Positions 17,911 through 27,933 of a stretch of 64,000 nt of DNA are shown here, piece by piece (the stretch's first letter is position 1; each line of letters opens with the position of its first letter). Under the pieces are notes generated by a model that saw only the letters and a program-made list of their open reading frames with translations, was not told where the DNA came from and made no database searches. A program made the position numbers and the translations under genes. The stretch covers positions 447,270-511,269 of the forward strand of contig CBDCYT010000007.1 of the NCBI GenBank assembly GCA_965224325.1, read 5' to 3'. This DNA comes from CBDCMJ01 sp965224325 (GTDB lineage Bacteria > Chloroflexota > Dehalococcoidia > Lucifugimonadales > UBA3495).

Positions 17911-18086
17911 AGTTACTCTTTAATACTCTTTAAGATAATCTTTCTTCGTATTTCTTCCGGCTTTGGAATACACTGTCCCAAAGTCGGCGGATAGTTTCGA
18001 TTTGGCTTTTCCGGTTATTCATCTCCGGGTTGGCCTTACTTAAAGAGGGCGCCGAAATTCGCACCACCCAGTCACCCGGCAGTACC

Positions 18087-19319
18087 TTATGCCAGGGCGC
18101 CGGCTTTCTCTTTGATCTCCCTGCCAATACCGATGCGCCGGGCCATAATTACCTTCTGAATGTCCGCCGTGCCACCCGGATGGAGAGCAATGAGAGCCGA
18201 CCGCATGTACGCTTCCATGTGCCCCTCGTCGGCGCCCAAAGCGGGATCGTAGGTAAGAGCGGCTGGACCCAGTATGTCCAGGATGGCCGTGGCTTGGCGC
18301 AGTCCCGACATCTTGCGGTAGTAAGAGGCCTGGGGGCCCTCGTAGGTAATGGTAGCCTGGGTGTGGCGCATCCAGTAGTTCCGTAGATTGAACAACCGGG
18401 AGATTTCCGCGTCGATGTAGACGTCGACCAAGCGGTCTCTCACATCCGGATCTTTAGTCATGGGCTTCCCGCGCCGTTGGTTAGCGCGGCAGTGGTCGAA
18501 CAACCGGTCCACCAGCCAGTTTCGCGATATGCGCCCGCCGGACCCGTGTTCCAGCTCCAAATGGGTGGTCGCGACCTTCCAGCCCTCATTCTCCCCGCCC
18601 ACCAAATTAAAGGCGGGCACCCGGACATTGTCGAAATACACAGTGTTCTTCACGCCCGAACCGGCTCCGGACTCCCCGCCGGAAATCAGCAAGTCCATGG
18701 GCCGGATGGTGATGCCGGGCAGATTGGAGGGAATCATGAACCAGCCCAGATTCTGGTGCCGGGGCGCCTCGGTGTCGGTGACGGTCAGGGTCCACATGTA
18801 ATCGCAGCCCAGACCGCTGCCCACGAAGACCTTCTGGCCGTTGATAACGTAGTCGTCCCCGTCGAGTTGGGCGGTAGACTTGACGTTGGCCAAATCCGAG
18901 CCGGCCTCCGGCTCGGAGAGTAGCTGCCAGGTGCGGACCTCACCTTTAAAAATTTGAGGCAAGAAGAAGCGCTTCTGTTCCTCGTCTCCCCAGACTAGGA
19001 TCGAGGCGCCTCCCAATTTACCCCCGCTGTCATAGTAGGGCGGGAGAGTCAACCCGTAGCTGTCGATCTCCTCCTCGATAATCACCGCGTGATCCAAGGA
19101 AAGGCCGCCCCCGCCGTACTCGGTAGGGGCGGTGGGCCAAAGCCAGCCCTGGGCTCCCAGGCGGCGGCCCAAATCGCGGCGCTTCAGGTACTGTTCATAG
19201 GTGAGATCGGCGGGGTCCGGCGGGTGGACTATATCGGGGGGTATGTTGTCTTGAAGCCACGCCCGCACCTCGGTGCGAAATATTTCCTGTTCCGTCGTAT
19301 AGGTGGGCTCAAAGTTCAT
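18087..19319 (-). CDS. Acyl-CoA dehydrogenase (large, FadE-type)
   Basis: A 410-residue acyl-CoA dehydrogenase. The N-terminal domain begins FEPTYTTEQEIFRTEVRAWL; FAD/substrate segments TWQLLSEPEAGSDLANVKST and WKVATTHLELEHGSGG are clear; the C-terminal end has HPGGTADIQKVIMARRIG, the position of the YGGTNEIQ motif of classical enzymes with Asp in place of Glu. It lies directly upstream of the shorter paralogue on the same strand, so the two likely form a heteromeric dehydrogenase of the kind used for CoA thioesters of sterol side chains or branched acids. A D-aminoacylase-type gene ends upstream on the same strand. The substrate is not deducible. Confidence 0.9.
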   Translation of the reverse strand: MNFEPTYTTEQEIFRTEVRAWLQDNIPPDIVHPPDPADLTYEQYLKRRDLGRRLGAQGWLWPTAPTEYGGGGLSLDHAVIIEEEIDSYGLTLPPYYDSGGKLGGASILVWGDEEQKRFFLPQIFKGEVRTWQLLSEPEAGSDLANVKSTAQLDGDDYVINGQKVFVGSGLGCDYMWTLTVTDTEAPRHQNLGWFMIPSNLPGITIRPMDLLISGGESGAGSGVKNTVYFDNVRVPAFNLVGGENEGWKVATTHLELEHGSGGRISRNWLVDRLFDHCRANQRRGKPMTKDPDVRDRLVDVYIDAEISRLFNLRNYWMRHTQATITYEGPQASYYRKMSGLRQATAILDILGPAALTYDPALGADEGHMEAYMRSALIALHPGGTADIQKVIMARRIGIGREIKEKAGALA

Positions 19320-19474
19320 TGGGAAGCCTCCGTGGGGGTTGGCCGGGCGGCAACCAACGTCAGGCGGTGAAGCGGGCTATGCCGTCAAGCGCAGCAAGAC
19401 CAAACGGCCGATCATGCTTATTCGTTGCTCGCCTATTTTGGAAGTTGGAAACTTTCGCGCGTTGCGGGCGCGGA

Positions 19475-21034
19475 TTATTGGGACCTGATCGCCCGGCCCG
19501 GCAAAGCGCCAGTGTGGCTTCCATTATCCACCACCAGTTTGCCGTTGACCAGCACGTAGTCTATGCCGGCCGGATACTGCTTGGGCTGCTCGAAGGTAGC
19601 CTTGGCCTCTACCAAGTCCGGGTCGAATACAACTATGTCCGCCTTCATGCCGTCCCTTAGGATGCCCCGGTCGCTTAAGCCCAATCTCTGCGCCGGTATG
19701 GCCGACATTTTCCGGACCGCCTCCTCCATACGAAGCAGGCCCTCTTCGCGAACGAACTGGCCCAGCACGTAGGGGAAGGCGCCGTAGGTCCTGGGATTGG
19801 GCATTTCTCCGGTCAAGAGACCGTCGGAGCCTACCATTTGGGCCGGATGGCGAAGGATTTGACGGATATTGTCCGGATTGCCGGTGCGGGCCACAAAAGC
19901 AACGTTCAAGTTTTCCTCAATCAACAGGTCGCAAATTGTGTCGACTATTGACTTACCCTGGGCCGCGGCGAGGTCGGTCAGCGAGCGTCCCTCCCACTCC
20001 TTGTTCTTGGCAGACCCGACGTGGCTAAAAATGTAATGGTCCAAACTCAAGCCCCACATTGGGTTCACTGAGTCGCCCAGCTCATCCCGCACTTTGCGGT
20101 CTTGGATGCGGGCCAGCAAAGCGGCCGGGCCGCCCGCGTGGACCCAGTAGGGTAGTAGGGAGTGCAAAATCGTGCTGGCCGCGGCGTACGGATATTGGTC
20201 GAAAGTTACGTCAACTCCGCCGCTGCGGGCCTCGTCCACCAGCCTTACCATTTGCTCGCCCATACCCTCCACCGGGCTGTGATAGTGGGAGATGTGCACG
20301 GGCAGCCCGCTGCGGCGGCCGATAGCTACCGCCTCCCGGAAGGGGTCCAGCAGGCGGTCTCCCAGGCTGTACCGGGCGTGGGTCATGTAGAGTCCGCCCA
20401 AATCCTTGACGGCGTCACACACCGCTGCCAGTTCGTTGGTGTCGCTGTAGGCTCCGGGAGGATAGGTCAACCCGGTGGTGAAACCAAACGCCCCGTCTCG
20501 CATTCCCTGGCGGGCCAATTCCTGCATCCGCCGCAACTCGGCCTCAGTGGGCAGCCGGTCGTCCCACCCCATGGCTTCGATGCGTATAGCTGCGTGGGGA
20601 ACCAGGTAAACCACGTTACATGCCACCCCCTGGTCGAACAGGGCCAGAAACTCCCTGACGCTGCTCCAGCGAACGCCGGGCGGCGGCTTTCCGTTGACTG
20701 CGGCCAAGTACGTAAGCAGGTGTTCCAGGTTGCCAGGAGAAATAGGCGCGTAGGATAGGCCGTCCATCCCCAACAACTCAGTGGTAACACCTTGGCGCAC
20801 CTTGGCTTCATGGCGAGGGTTGGACAGCATCATCAAGTCCGAATGGGAATGCATGTCGATGAAGCCGGGACAAACGACGTATTGGCTGGCGTCGATTACA
20901 CGCCCCGCCTGCAAGGATGAAGCGTCGCCGCGTATGACGCTCAGCCGGTCGCCGGAAACACCGACACTGGCGCGGAACCAGGTCTGGCCGGTGCCGTCAA
21001 CTACCCGGCCGTCTCTTAACAGTAAGTCGAACAC
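19475..21034 (-). CDS. N-acyl-D-amino-acid deacylase-type amidohydrolase (first copy)
   Basis: Metal-dependent hydrolase of the amidohydrolase superfamily, D-aminoacylase branch, which removes acyl groups from N-acyl-D-amino acids. The frame is open to an ATG at 21085 with no ribosome site, but a GTG at 21034 is preceded by GGAGG and begins with the family opening VFDLLLRDGRVVDGTG, so I use it (519 residues). The metal motif HSHSD is at residues 62-66; the typical FTTGLTYPPG (near 195), GLYMTHARYS and the late GSDGLLTG and R(G)ILRDGMKADIVVFDPD are present. A second member with similar layout lies at 31.4-33.1 kb. The same fold includes dihydropyrimidinase-like enzymes, but the D-aminoacylase motifs are clearer. 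Probably cytosolic. Confidence 0.88.
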   Translation of the reverse strand: MFDLLLRDGRVVDGTGQTWFRASVGVSGDRLSVIRGDASSLQAGRVIDASQYVVCPGFIDMHSHSDLMMLSNPRHEAKVRQGVTTELLGMDGLSYAPISPGNLEHLLTYLAAVNGKPPPGVRWSSVREFLALFDQGVACNVVYLVPHAAIRIEAMGWDDRLPTEAELRRMQELARQGMRDGAFGFTTGLTYPPGAYSDTNELAAVCDAVKDLGGLYMTHARYSLGDRLLDPFREAVAIGRRSGLPVHISHYHSPVEGMGEQMVRLVDEARSGGVDVTFDQYPYAAASTILHSLLPYWVHAGGPAALLARIQDRKVRDELGDSVNPMWGLSLDHYIFSHVGSAKNKEWEGRSLTDLAAAQGKSIVDTICDLLIEENLNVAFVARTGNPDNIRQILRHPAQMVGSDGLLTGEMPNPRTYGAFPYVLGQFVREEGLLRMEEAVRKMSAIPAQRLGLSDRGILRDGMKADIVVFDPDLVEAKATFEQPKQYPAGIDYVLVNGKLVVDNGSHTGALPGRAIRSQ

Positions 21035-21227
21035 AACGCCTCCGTTAGGTGGTGGCAAGTTTGACTGGGCCAACGGAATTATCATACAACAAAGCCAAGC
21101 CCAGCTACCGCAAACGTTCCCTCCTGACCCGGATGAACTCTCGGTGCTTGCCAGTGGTAATAGTTGCGGCTAATATTTGGTAAAACTCCGTTGGCGGCGA
21201 ATACTTTAAGTCGAAGACCGGTGACAG

Positions 21228-22364
21228 ATGAGTTCGATATACCTGGACTACAACGCAACCACCCCTATCGATCCTGAGGTCGCCGAGGCCATGCTGCCCT
21301 TTATTGACCGCCACTTCGGCAACCCATCCAGCAGCCACTCTTTCGGCGCAGCCGCCAAAGACGCCGTGGACGAAGCTCGGGAGCAAGTGGCGCAGATGCT
21401 GGGCTGCCAGGCGGACGAGATCATCTTCACCAGCGGCGGGACCGAAGCTAACAACTTCGCCATAAAGGGGGTAGCAGGCGCCTACAGGCGCAAAGGCAAC
21501 CACATCATTACCTCCGCTGTAGAGCATCCCGCCGTGCTGGAAGTATGCCGTTATCTGGAGCAGCACGGTTGCGAGGTTACCTACCTGCCTGTAGACCAGG
21601 CCTGCCTGGTGGACCCTCAACAAGTGGCGGACGCCATAACTTCGCAGACAATCCTGGTCACCATCATGCACGCCAACAACGAAGTGGGTACGGTGGAACC
21701 AATCGAAGAGATCGCCAAGATCGCCCACCGTAAGGGTGTGCTGTTGCACACCGATTGCGCCCAATCGGCCGGTAAGATCCCGGTCCGCGTGGACGATCTG
21801 GGCGCAGACCTGATCACACTCGCCGGACACAAGCTGTACGCCCCCAAAGGTATCGGCGTGCTGTACGTGAAAAAAGGGGTTGAATTAGAGAAATTGATTC
21901 ACGGCGCCAACCACGAGATGGACCGGCGCGCCGGAACGGAGAACGTTATCCAAATCGCCGGCCTCGGCAAAGCCTGCGATTTGGTCCACCGGAACCTCCC
22001 TGAATACTCTGCCCACATGGGGGAAATGCGCGACCTCTTGGAGGCAGGACTCGTAGACGGGTTTCCAACCTCCAGGGTCAACGGTCACCCGAAAAAACGC
22101 TTGCCGAACACGGTCAGCATTGGCTTCAAAGGGCTGGAAGCCAACGCCATTATATCCCGGCTCAACGGCGTGGCCGCGTCCGCCGGCGCTGCTTGCCACA
22201 GCGGGCAAGTGGACGTCTCCAGCGTACTGGAAGCGATGAGGGCGCCCATCGAGTACGCCATGGGGACCATACGGTTCTCGGTGGGCCGTTGCACCACGAC
22301 TGAGGAGATCGGAATCGCCTCGCAGGAGGTGTGCCGGGTGCTCAACAGCTTCAATAATTCTTGA
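21228..22364 (+). CDS. Cysteine desulfurase (NifS/IscS family)
   Basis: PLP enzyme that takes sulfur from cysteine as a persulfide for Fe-S cluster, tRNA or cofactor thiolation. The 378 residues begin YLDYNATTPIDPEV, typical for group I. The PLP lysine is Lys202 in AGHKLYAPKG; the persulfide Cys is Cys323 in AACHSG, on a short flexible loop. The Asp-Gln pair is seen in HTDCAQSAGK. No iscU, nifU, thiI or mnmA lies next to it, so the acceptor is unknown. It is oppositely oriented to the upstream deacylase, and the start overlaps no other gene. The loop reads GAACHSG rather than the common GSACTSG, an acceptable variation in this family. Confidence 0.93.
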   Translation: MSSIYLDYNATTPIDPEVAEAMLPFIDRHFGNPSSSHSFGAAAKDAVDEAREQVAQMLGCQADEIIFTSGGTEANNFAIKGVAGAYRRKGNHIITSAVEHPAVLEVCRYLEQHGCEVTYLPVDQACLVDPQQVADAITSQTILVTIMHANNEVGTVEPIEEIAKIAHRKGVLLHTDCAQSAGKIPVRVDDLGADLITLAGHKLYAPKGIGVLYVKKGVELEKLIHGANHEMDRRAGTENVIQIAGLGKACDLVHRNLPEYSAHMGEMRDLLEAGLVDGFPTSRVNGHPKKRLPNTVSIGFKGLEANAIISRLNGVAASAGAACHSGQVDVSSVLEAMRAPIEYAMGTIRFSVGRCTTTEEIGIASQEVCRVLNSFNNS

Positions 22365-22585
22365 ATTCTTGGCGACAGGATACCTTAAGAATGCAAGTGG
22401 TCAGCGTTGGTGAGCCCAATTCGCCGAAAGCGGCCAAAGCCGTTTAATAACCCCCTGCCTTAGCGTCGACAGCAGAGATTAAGCCTTTACTTGCCGGCCG
22501 TCAGATACTCAGATCACCTCAAGTCTGAACAGGACACCCAAGTAAGGCATTCCGAAAACCGGTATCCGAAATAAGGAGTCTCAAC

Positions 22586-22999
22586 ATGGGGACCGTAAGC
22601 ATAGACCACATCGCCCTGCCCACTGCCAACGCTGACCGTTTCATAGAATTCTACAAGCACCTGGGATTTACCATTAACGACGAAGAGGAGTGGCGGACAG
22701 GGAAAGCGAATATATTCTCTATCCAGATCGGCGACTCCAAGATAAACGTTCACCCTGAGGGATTCACCGCCGATTTGCGCGGGCCCACCGCCGTGCCGGG
22801 CTGTGGCGACGTTTGCTTCGTTTGGGATGGGCCGGCTGAGCAGTGCCAAAAGTGGCTTGAGAGCGCCGGGGTAGAGGTTATCCGGGGGCCGGGGCCTCGC
22901 AAGGGCGCCCGGGCCGGAGGAACAATTCCCGCGGTGAGCCTTTACGCCCGGGACCCCGACGACAATCTACTGGAGTGGATGGTCTATTTGGATAATTAG
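22586..22999 (+). CDS. VOC-fold (glyoxalase/dioxygenase) protein
   Basis: A 137-residue single vicinal-oxygen-chelate protein: IDHIALPTANADRFIEFYKHLGF opens the first beta-alpha-beta-beta-beta unit and DPDDNLLEWMVYLDN closes the second, with a candidate metal-binding His at residue 8 and Glu near 131. AAGGAG at 22573-22578 sits eight bases before the ATG. The family covers glyoxalases, ring-cleaving dioxygenases and antibiotic-resistance proteins; the length fits a dimeric enzyme. It is followed after about 70 bases by a benzoylformate-decarboxylase-like gene on the same strand, so the two may share a transcript and an aromatic or 2-oxo acid substrate route. This link is inferred only from proximity. 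Confidence 0.8.
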   Translation: MGTVSIDHIALPTANADRFIEFYKHLGFTINDEEEWRTGKANIFSIQIGDSKINVHPEGFTADLRGPTAVPGCGDVCFVWDGPAEQCQKWLESAGVEVIRGPGPRKGARAGGTIPAVSLYARDPDDNLLEWMVYLDN

Positions 23000-23070
23000 G
23001 GATCGTCCAGTGGCTCTCAATCCCGTGTTTCAAATTTGCATACCGCTACAGAAGAAAGGAAGGCCTTAAC

Positions 23071-24744
23071 ATGGCGTTAATGACCGGTAAAGAGGTGCTG
23101 GCCCAGATGTTGGCGGCGGAAGGGTTGGAGTATATCTTCGGTAACCCCGGAACAAGCGAGACTCCGTTTCTTGACGTGCTCCAGGACTATCCACAGTTGA
23201 AGTACGTGCAGGCGCTGCAAGAAGGGACGGCGGTCGGGATGGCCGACGGCTACGCCCGGGCCACGGGGAAGCCCGCCTTCGCCAACATCCACATTGCCGG
23301 AGGCTTGGCCAACGGTATCAGCGGGCTGTACAACGCCTACAGGGGCGGCACACCCATGGTCCTGACCGCCGGGAATTCCGACACCCGAATGTACATGTCG
23401 GACCCCGTCCTGTCCGGAGACCTGGTGGAAATGACCTCCCAGTACACCAAATGGAGCGCCGAGGTTTTACATGCCTCGGACTTGCCCGTGGCGGTCCGGC
23501 GGGCCTTCAAAGAGGCTAAGACGCCGCCCACCGGCCCTGTGTTTCTATCCTTTCCATGGGACACCATGGACGATACGGCAGACGTGGAAATCGCCCCATC
23601 ATCGCCGGGATACTTTCGCATTCGGCCTGATACCGAAGCAATAGCCCGCGCTTCGCAGCTACTGGCTCAGGCCGAAAATCCAATCATGGTGGTGGGCGAC
23701 CGGGTAGCCCAGTCCGATGCGGTGGCCCAGGTGACCCGCCTGGCTGAGCAACTGGGAGCAAGGGTGTACTCGGCAGCTTTCTCCGAAGTCAATTTCCCCA
23801 CCAGCCACGGCTTGTACGGCGGAATGCTGAACTTGAACAATCCGGCCACACGCCAGCAACTGGCCTCAGCCGACGTCGTGTTGGCGGTGGGCGCCAACGT
23901 GTTCAACTCCTTTCTGTACGTTTCCGAGCCGTTCCTGGACCCGGCAACTAAGTTGGTGCATTTGGACAGCAGCTTCGCAGAGGTGGAGAGGATCTACGCC
24001 ACCGAAGTGGGTATCCTGGCTGATCCTGGGGCCGGGGCCGGGGAGTTGACCGATGCCTTGACCCAGGACATGTCAGGCGCCGCCAAGGAAGCGGCCGCCA
24101 CTAGGGCTGCCGCTTATGGTGAGGAGCGAAGGCGCTCGGATGAGCAATACCTGGAGCGAGTCAGGAGCATGGGCGACCGCCGCCCCATGGCCGTAGAGCA
24201 GATGATGCACGAGTTGGCCCAGGCTGCGCCTCCAGGCCTAATCGTAGCCGATGAGTCGATCACATCGAGGGCGGCCTTGAATCGAGCGTTCAACTTTGAC
24301 GAACCCGGAAGCTTCTACGGCATCCGGGGCGGCGCCTTGGGATGGGCTATGCCCGGGGCCCTGGGAGTCAAGCTGGCCAACCCCGGCCGGCCGGTGCTGG
24401 CCGTGGTGGGCGATGGGGCGTCGTTGTACACAGTCCAAGCCTTGTGGACTGCGGCCCGCTACAACATCCCAGTAGTTTACGCTATCTGCAACAATCGGTC
24501 TTATCGAATTCTCAAGGTAAATATGGACATTTATCTGCGCCGCATGTTGGAAGACCAGGAGCGGCGTAGTGAATATGTTGGCATGGAATTCGCCAACCCG
24601 TTAGACCTGTCGGCCATCGCTCGGGGAATGGGGGTATCCGGCGAGATGGTTGAGGACCCAAAGGAGTTGGGTCCGGCGCTGAGCAGGGCCTACGACAGCG
24701 GCAAGCCGGCTCTCATTGACGTAAGCATCGACGGATCCGTTTGA
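23071..24744 (+). CDS. TPP-dependent 2-oxo acid decarboxylase, benzoylformate-decarboxylase-like
   Basis: A 557-residue TPP enzyme with all three domains. The cofactor-activating Glu is Glu51 (LQEGTAVGMADGYA); the benzoylformate decarboxylase His70 equivalent appears to be His74 (NIHIAGG); the TPP/Mg motif GDG is at 447-449 with the closing CNN about 27 residues later. The start is supported by a GAAAGGAAGG purine tract before the ATG. Unlike acetolactate synthase it lacks the usual FAD-site patterns I can recognise. Expected reaction: decarboxylation of an aryl- or branched 2-oxo acid to the aldehyde. The second substrate-site His of benzoylformate decarboxylase was not clearly located, so the exact specificity is open. 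Together with the VOC gene it looks like a small catabolic unit. Confidence 0.9.
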   Translation: MALMTGKEVLAQMLAAEGLEYIFGNPGTSETPFLDVLQDYPQLKYVQALQEGTAVGMADGYARATGKPAFANIHIAGGLANGISGLYNAYRGGTPMVLTAGNSDTRMYMSDPVLSGDLVEMTSQYTKWSAEVLHASDLPVAVRRAFKEAKTPPTGPVFLSFPWDTMDDTADVEIAPSSPGYFRIRPDTEAIARASQLLAQAENPIMVVGDRVAQSDAVAQVTRLAEQLGARVYSAAFSEVNFPTSHGLYGGMLNLNNPATRQQLASADVVLAVGANVFNSFLYVSEPFLDPATKLVHLDSSFAEVERIYATEVGILADPGAGAGELTDALTQDMSGAAKEAAATRAAAYGEERRRSDEQYLERVRSMGDRRPMAVEQMMHELAQAAPPGLIVADESITSRAALNRAFNFDEPGSFYGIRGGALGWAMPGALGVKLANPGRPVLAVVGDGASLYTVQALWTAARYNIPVVYAICNNRSYRILKVNMDIYLRRMLEDQERRSEYVGMEFANPLDLSAIARGMGVSGEMVEDPKELGPALSRAYDSGKPALIDVSIDGSV

Positions 24745-25041
24745 CGGGTCTCTTTCACGCTTCTCTGTGATGACTCCTATAACTCCGTTTCTATTGAAAT
24801 GGCTTGTTTGAAACCGTTTGTTGGAGCGGTTGGTCAAAGACCACCTAACTGTGGTCCTGAGCGGTCCCCAGGTGGGCGCCAAGCGGACCCGGCCATATTC
24901 AACTTATTCCGTCCAACTTCTCCCGTCCAACGCTTCAGGGGTTGCGCAGAATACTTGGGCCGTTAAGGATGCCTGATTCGGGCTGCTTGCCTTCGAAATC
25001 AGGCATACGATACCCATGTTACCGATTAACGGAATTTGAAG

Positions 25042-25069
25042 TTGACAGAAATCCCAATAGTAATATAGA
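25042..25069 (+). promoter_or_regulatory. Sigma70-like promoter for the tubulin-like operon
   Basis: TTGACA (25042-25047) is followed after 16 bases by TATAGA (25064-25069) in a locally AT-rich stretch. It is the only near-consensus promoter I found in the 24745-25264 gap and points at the tubulin-like gene, giving an untranslated leader of about 190 bases. The rest of that gap has no recognisable gene. Confidence 0.6.
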
Positions 25070-25264
25070 TTGGAATGTGACACGTCGCACCTAGCCGACG
25101 GTGCGCGCATAGCCATTTGCCGGACCGGACAGGTTGCTGTCCTTTAAGACCGTAAGCATAACGGGTTGCGAAGCAATCCGGACCAAGTGCACCCACGAAA
25201 CAGGGACGGCGTTCGTTAATCCCTCGGTTGCATTTCATCGGCCCATCAAAGTTCAGGAGGGGTC

Positions 25265-26305
25265 ATGTTTTCATCAGATACTCGGAATAGTTTTCTGTCG
25301 AAGATGGGAGACGCCAAGAGAATCCAACGGGTCGCTTCCCCAGCAGTGGTGATCGGTCTTGGCTCGACTGCTTGCCAGATAGCCCAGCACTTGGAAAGCA
25401 CCACGCAAGGGTGGAGCGTTAGAGACCGGCAAAGCCTGGGATTCCTATACCTAGACACCCGTGAAGCCACCCGGGATGAGATATCCAGAGCGTCGCGTTT
25501 CATCCCATTGGCGCTCCCTCATTTCTCCAACCTGCGGGACATGCGGCCCTGGATCACGGAATGCGTTCCGGAACTCAAACACCTGAGCCTTTCCCGCGAA
25601 GGCGCTTTAGGTATGCTGGCCAACGCCGGTGTCGCCGCACGATACAACTATGCGGCTATGCGGGGCCATATCGACTCCCTCATCGGGGAAGTGTGTCCTT
25701 ACTACGAGGGGAAGACCTATTTGAGGACTCACGTCGTGGCCTTTCTCGGCGGCGGGACCATCGGCGCGCTTCCGGTGCTACTGGCGGCTCTAGCAGAGGC
25801 GAGAGGTACAGCCTATAACTTCAGCACAGTGCTACACCTGCTCATGCCACAGAGGGGCATGTCACGAGACCCGGACAACAGTTATCCGCTGCAGCTTAGA
25901 AACACCTACATTATTATGCAGTATCTGAGGGCCATCACCGGGGTGGAGGCTGGCCGGGGAGAATTCACTGGAACAGACACCTACCACGTAACGGTGTACC
26001 CCGACAAAAGGGTTGAGGCAGCAGGCCCCCACTTCGATATCGCGCTGCTCCACCGGTCACCCAAGGACTCACTCCCTGCCCAGCGAGCCCACGTCGCCCG
26101 TCTCTTGGAAACCCTGGTTGCCGACTCCTCAGGATCGGGGCAGGATTGGTGGGCCAGATACCACGAAACCATGCGAGAAGCCAACAACAACGTTGACGCC
26201 CGCTTCGGTTCCATAAGCTCCAAGGAAGTCGGTCTTCTGGACGGCTTTTTCAATTTGACCGCGCGTCAATATTTGCAGTCCAGATGGAATATCTCCAATA
26301 AATAG
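25265..26305 (+). CDS. Tubulin/FtsZ-like GTPase-fold protein
   Basis: A 346-residue protein with the marks of the bacterial tubulin-like group (Pfam Tubulin_2 / FtsZ-like-1 type). It has an N-terminal nucleotide-loop strand VVIGLGSTACQIAQHL at 28-43, an Asp-bearing second strand (FLYLDTREA, 60-68), and the signature loop LGGGTIGALP at 161-170, corresponding to GGGTG[ST]G of tubulin and FtsZ. The loop keeps GGGT but then reads I-G-A-L. The C-terminal half (LLHLLMP, FDIALLHR) is less conserved, and most relatives I know of are much longer, so this looks like the nucleotide-binding half alone. AGGAGG at 25256-25261 precedes the ATG. The next gene begins 13 bases on and may supply the missing half. 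Family known for predicted membrane-remodelling roles; function here unknown. Confidence 0.75.
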   Translation: MFSSDTRNSFLSKMGDAKRIQRVASPAVVIGLGSTACQIAQHLESTTQGWSVRDRQSLGFLYLDTREATRDEISRASRFIPLALPHFSNLRDMRPWITECVPELKHLSLSREGALGMLANAGVAARYNYAAMRGHIDSLIGEVCPYYEGKTYLRTHVVAFLGGGTIGALPVLLAALAEARGTAYNFSTVLHLLMPQRGMSRDPDNSYPLQLRNTYIIMQYLRAITGVEAGRGEFTGTDTYHVTVYPDKRVEAAGPHFDIALLHRSPKDSLPAQRAHVARLLETLVADSSGSGQDWWARYHETMREANNNVDARFGSISSKEVGLLDGFFNLTARQYLQSRWNISNK

Positions 26306-26318
26306 GGGGAGGCAGGAC

Positions 26319-27875
26319 ATGTTGTGGTTCAAAAACAGGCGGCTTTCATATAAAGACGAATCGGCCAAGGTGTCGGTTCCCCTCGACCCCCTAGCTTTCT
26401 TGAATTCCGAGACCGCTAACTCCACGTCCCGCGACGCGTTCGGCGAGATCCACGGGATAATGCATGAAACCCTGGAAGAGGTGGACAAATCCATCCAGTT
26501 GATATTCGAACAGTTACGGTCTCAGGGGTCCGTGGCCGAGCGGGTTGCCCTAGAGGCAAACGGAGCAATCAGAAATGAAATGGCCAGGGCCAGCTATCTA
26601 GCTCACCAGCGGAAGGAGTCTTTGAGCCGGGATATCCACGCTAAATTGGAAATCCTCTATATCCGGGGCGTGATGGCGGAACCCCATCAAGACCCTGGCA
26701 TAAAAAAATGGGAGAGCCTTTCGGCCCGCGCTGTCCAACGGGACCTGCCCGCAATACCCGAGTATTCCGCTATAGACCTTGGCAAGCCCGAGGAGCGGAA
26801 AAAGCGGCTCCCAGGGTGGCAATCGGAGGTCGACCAGTGGCTGGAAATCCTATGCCGCAACCACGTGGCTGACGTCATAACGAGTATGAAAGAAGATATA
26901 AAAGACTACCTCTCGTCGTGGTTTGAGGTCTCGGGGGAGCTAAGGAGGCACGGAAGTGTGGGTGGCCGCCTGTACCAGGAAGTATTAGACCCCGACATGT
27001 GGAACTTCGAGAACGAGGATCCCACAGTCAGCAACCTGTTGCGGGGTGTGCAGGCGCAGAGGGTCGCTACCCGTATTCTGGAGCGGTTTCAACTCAGCAA
27101 CCGGGATGCCGCTGACATGGCGGAAAATGTGCGCAACTCCCTGGGAGGAGTACCCGTATTCGGCATGAGCCGGGTGGGCATACAAGAATTGGAAGAGCTC
27201 CTCGCCCTGGCCCTCGCCGATAAGATTCAGGAGACCGTGACAATGGAGACCGGCTTCCTGTCGATTTTATCCAGTGGATCTCATTTCCGAGACGACGTGG
27301 GTGAGCTGCTAGCCGACATGCACCGAGGGGCTTCGGCCATGGAGCAAAAGGTATGGAGAATAGGCGAGATAGGCGTGGGCCACGTCGACTCCGCAGCGGG
27401 AGTGGGCATCACTGCCACCAACTTCCATGACATTGTCATAAGAGGTCTGGGCGGGGGCCGGAGATTCGCGGCGGTGGAGGGGCATCCCGGAGATAACCAC
27501 AGGTTCAACGTGCAAATGTCCATCGTGGGGGCTCCAGCCTCTGATTTGACCATATTCCGCGAGATGGTAGCGGCCTGGTATAGCTGGCATTTCGACGAAA
27601 ACAGGGGCAAGTGCGCCACTGAAGGCGAATGGTTGAACCTGGTTAAGAGCGAGTGTTGGAAACTCTACCCGGACATCGGCACCGACACAGGTGTGAGAAA
27701 CGCTATCATAGAGCTTATCGGGCAGGACCTGTCCGGCCTGTGGCAGTCGCGAGAAGGGCGAGAAGGGTTGGTATCCCACTTACCCAACAACGGACTCCCC
27801 AGCGATCAAGAACTGTTGCAGGGTTTGTGGAGGGAATTAGGCGTCATTCCCAACGGTACCGCGAGTAAGGTGTAA
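26319..27875 (+). CDS. Unknown 518-aa protein, partner of the tubulin-like protein
   Basis: I do not recognise the family. The start ATG is preceded by GGGGGAGG, and the gene follows the tubulin-like gene by 13 bases with a terminator soon after its own stop, so the two form a closed operon. The first about 200 residues are helical and charged (HETLEEVDKSIQLIFEQLRS; KPEERKKRLPGWQSEVDQWL), likely with coiled-coil segments. A Gly-rich patch IRGLGGGRRF lies near 373-382, in a part with beta-strand character (residues about 340-440). The C-terminus is again helical with WQSREGREGL. No signal peptide, membrane helix or catalytic motif was seen. One possibility is that it corresponds to the C-terminal region of single-chain tubulin-like proteins, split off here; the alternative is an independent effector or adaptor. 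Confidence 0.7.
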   Translation: MLWFKNRRLSYKDESAKVSVPLDPLAFLNSETANSTSRDAFGEIHGIMHETLEEVDKSIQLIFEQLRSQGSVAERVALEANGAIRNEMARASYLAHQRKESLSRDIHAKLEILYIRGVMAEPHQDPGIKKWESLSARAVQRDLPAIPEYSAIDLGKPEERKKRLPGWQSEVDQWLEILCRNHVADVITSMKEDIKDYLSSWFEVSGELRRHGSVGGRLYQEVLDPDMWNFENEDPTVSNLLRGVQAQRVATRILERFQLSNRDAADMAENVRNSLGGVPVFGMSRVGIQELEELLALALADKIQETVTMETGFLSILSSGSHFRDDVGELLADMHRGASAMEQKVWRIGEIGVGHVDSAAGVGITATNFHDIVIRGLGGGRRFAAVEGHPGDNHRFNVQMSIVGAPASDLTIFREMVAAWYSWHFDENRGKCATEGEWLNLVKSECWKLYPDIGTDTGVRNAIIELIGQDLSGLWQSREGREGLVSHLPNNGLPSDQELLQGLWRELGVIPNGTASKV

Positions 27876-27933
27876 CTCCACAGCCCAAGCCGACGCCATC
27901 TCGGCGCCGGAAGGTCTCGATTTGGCACCTGAA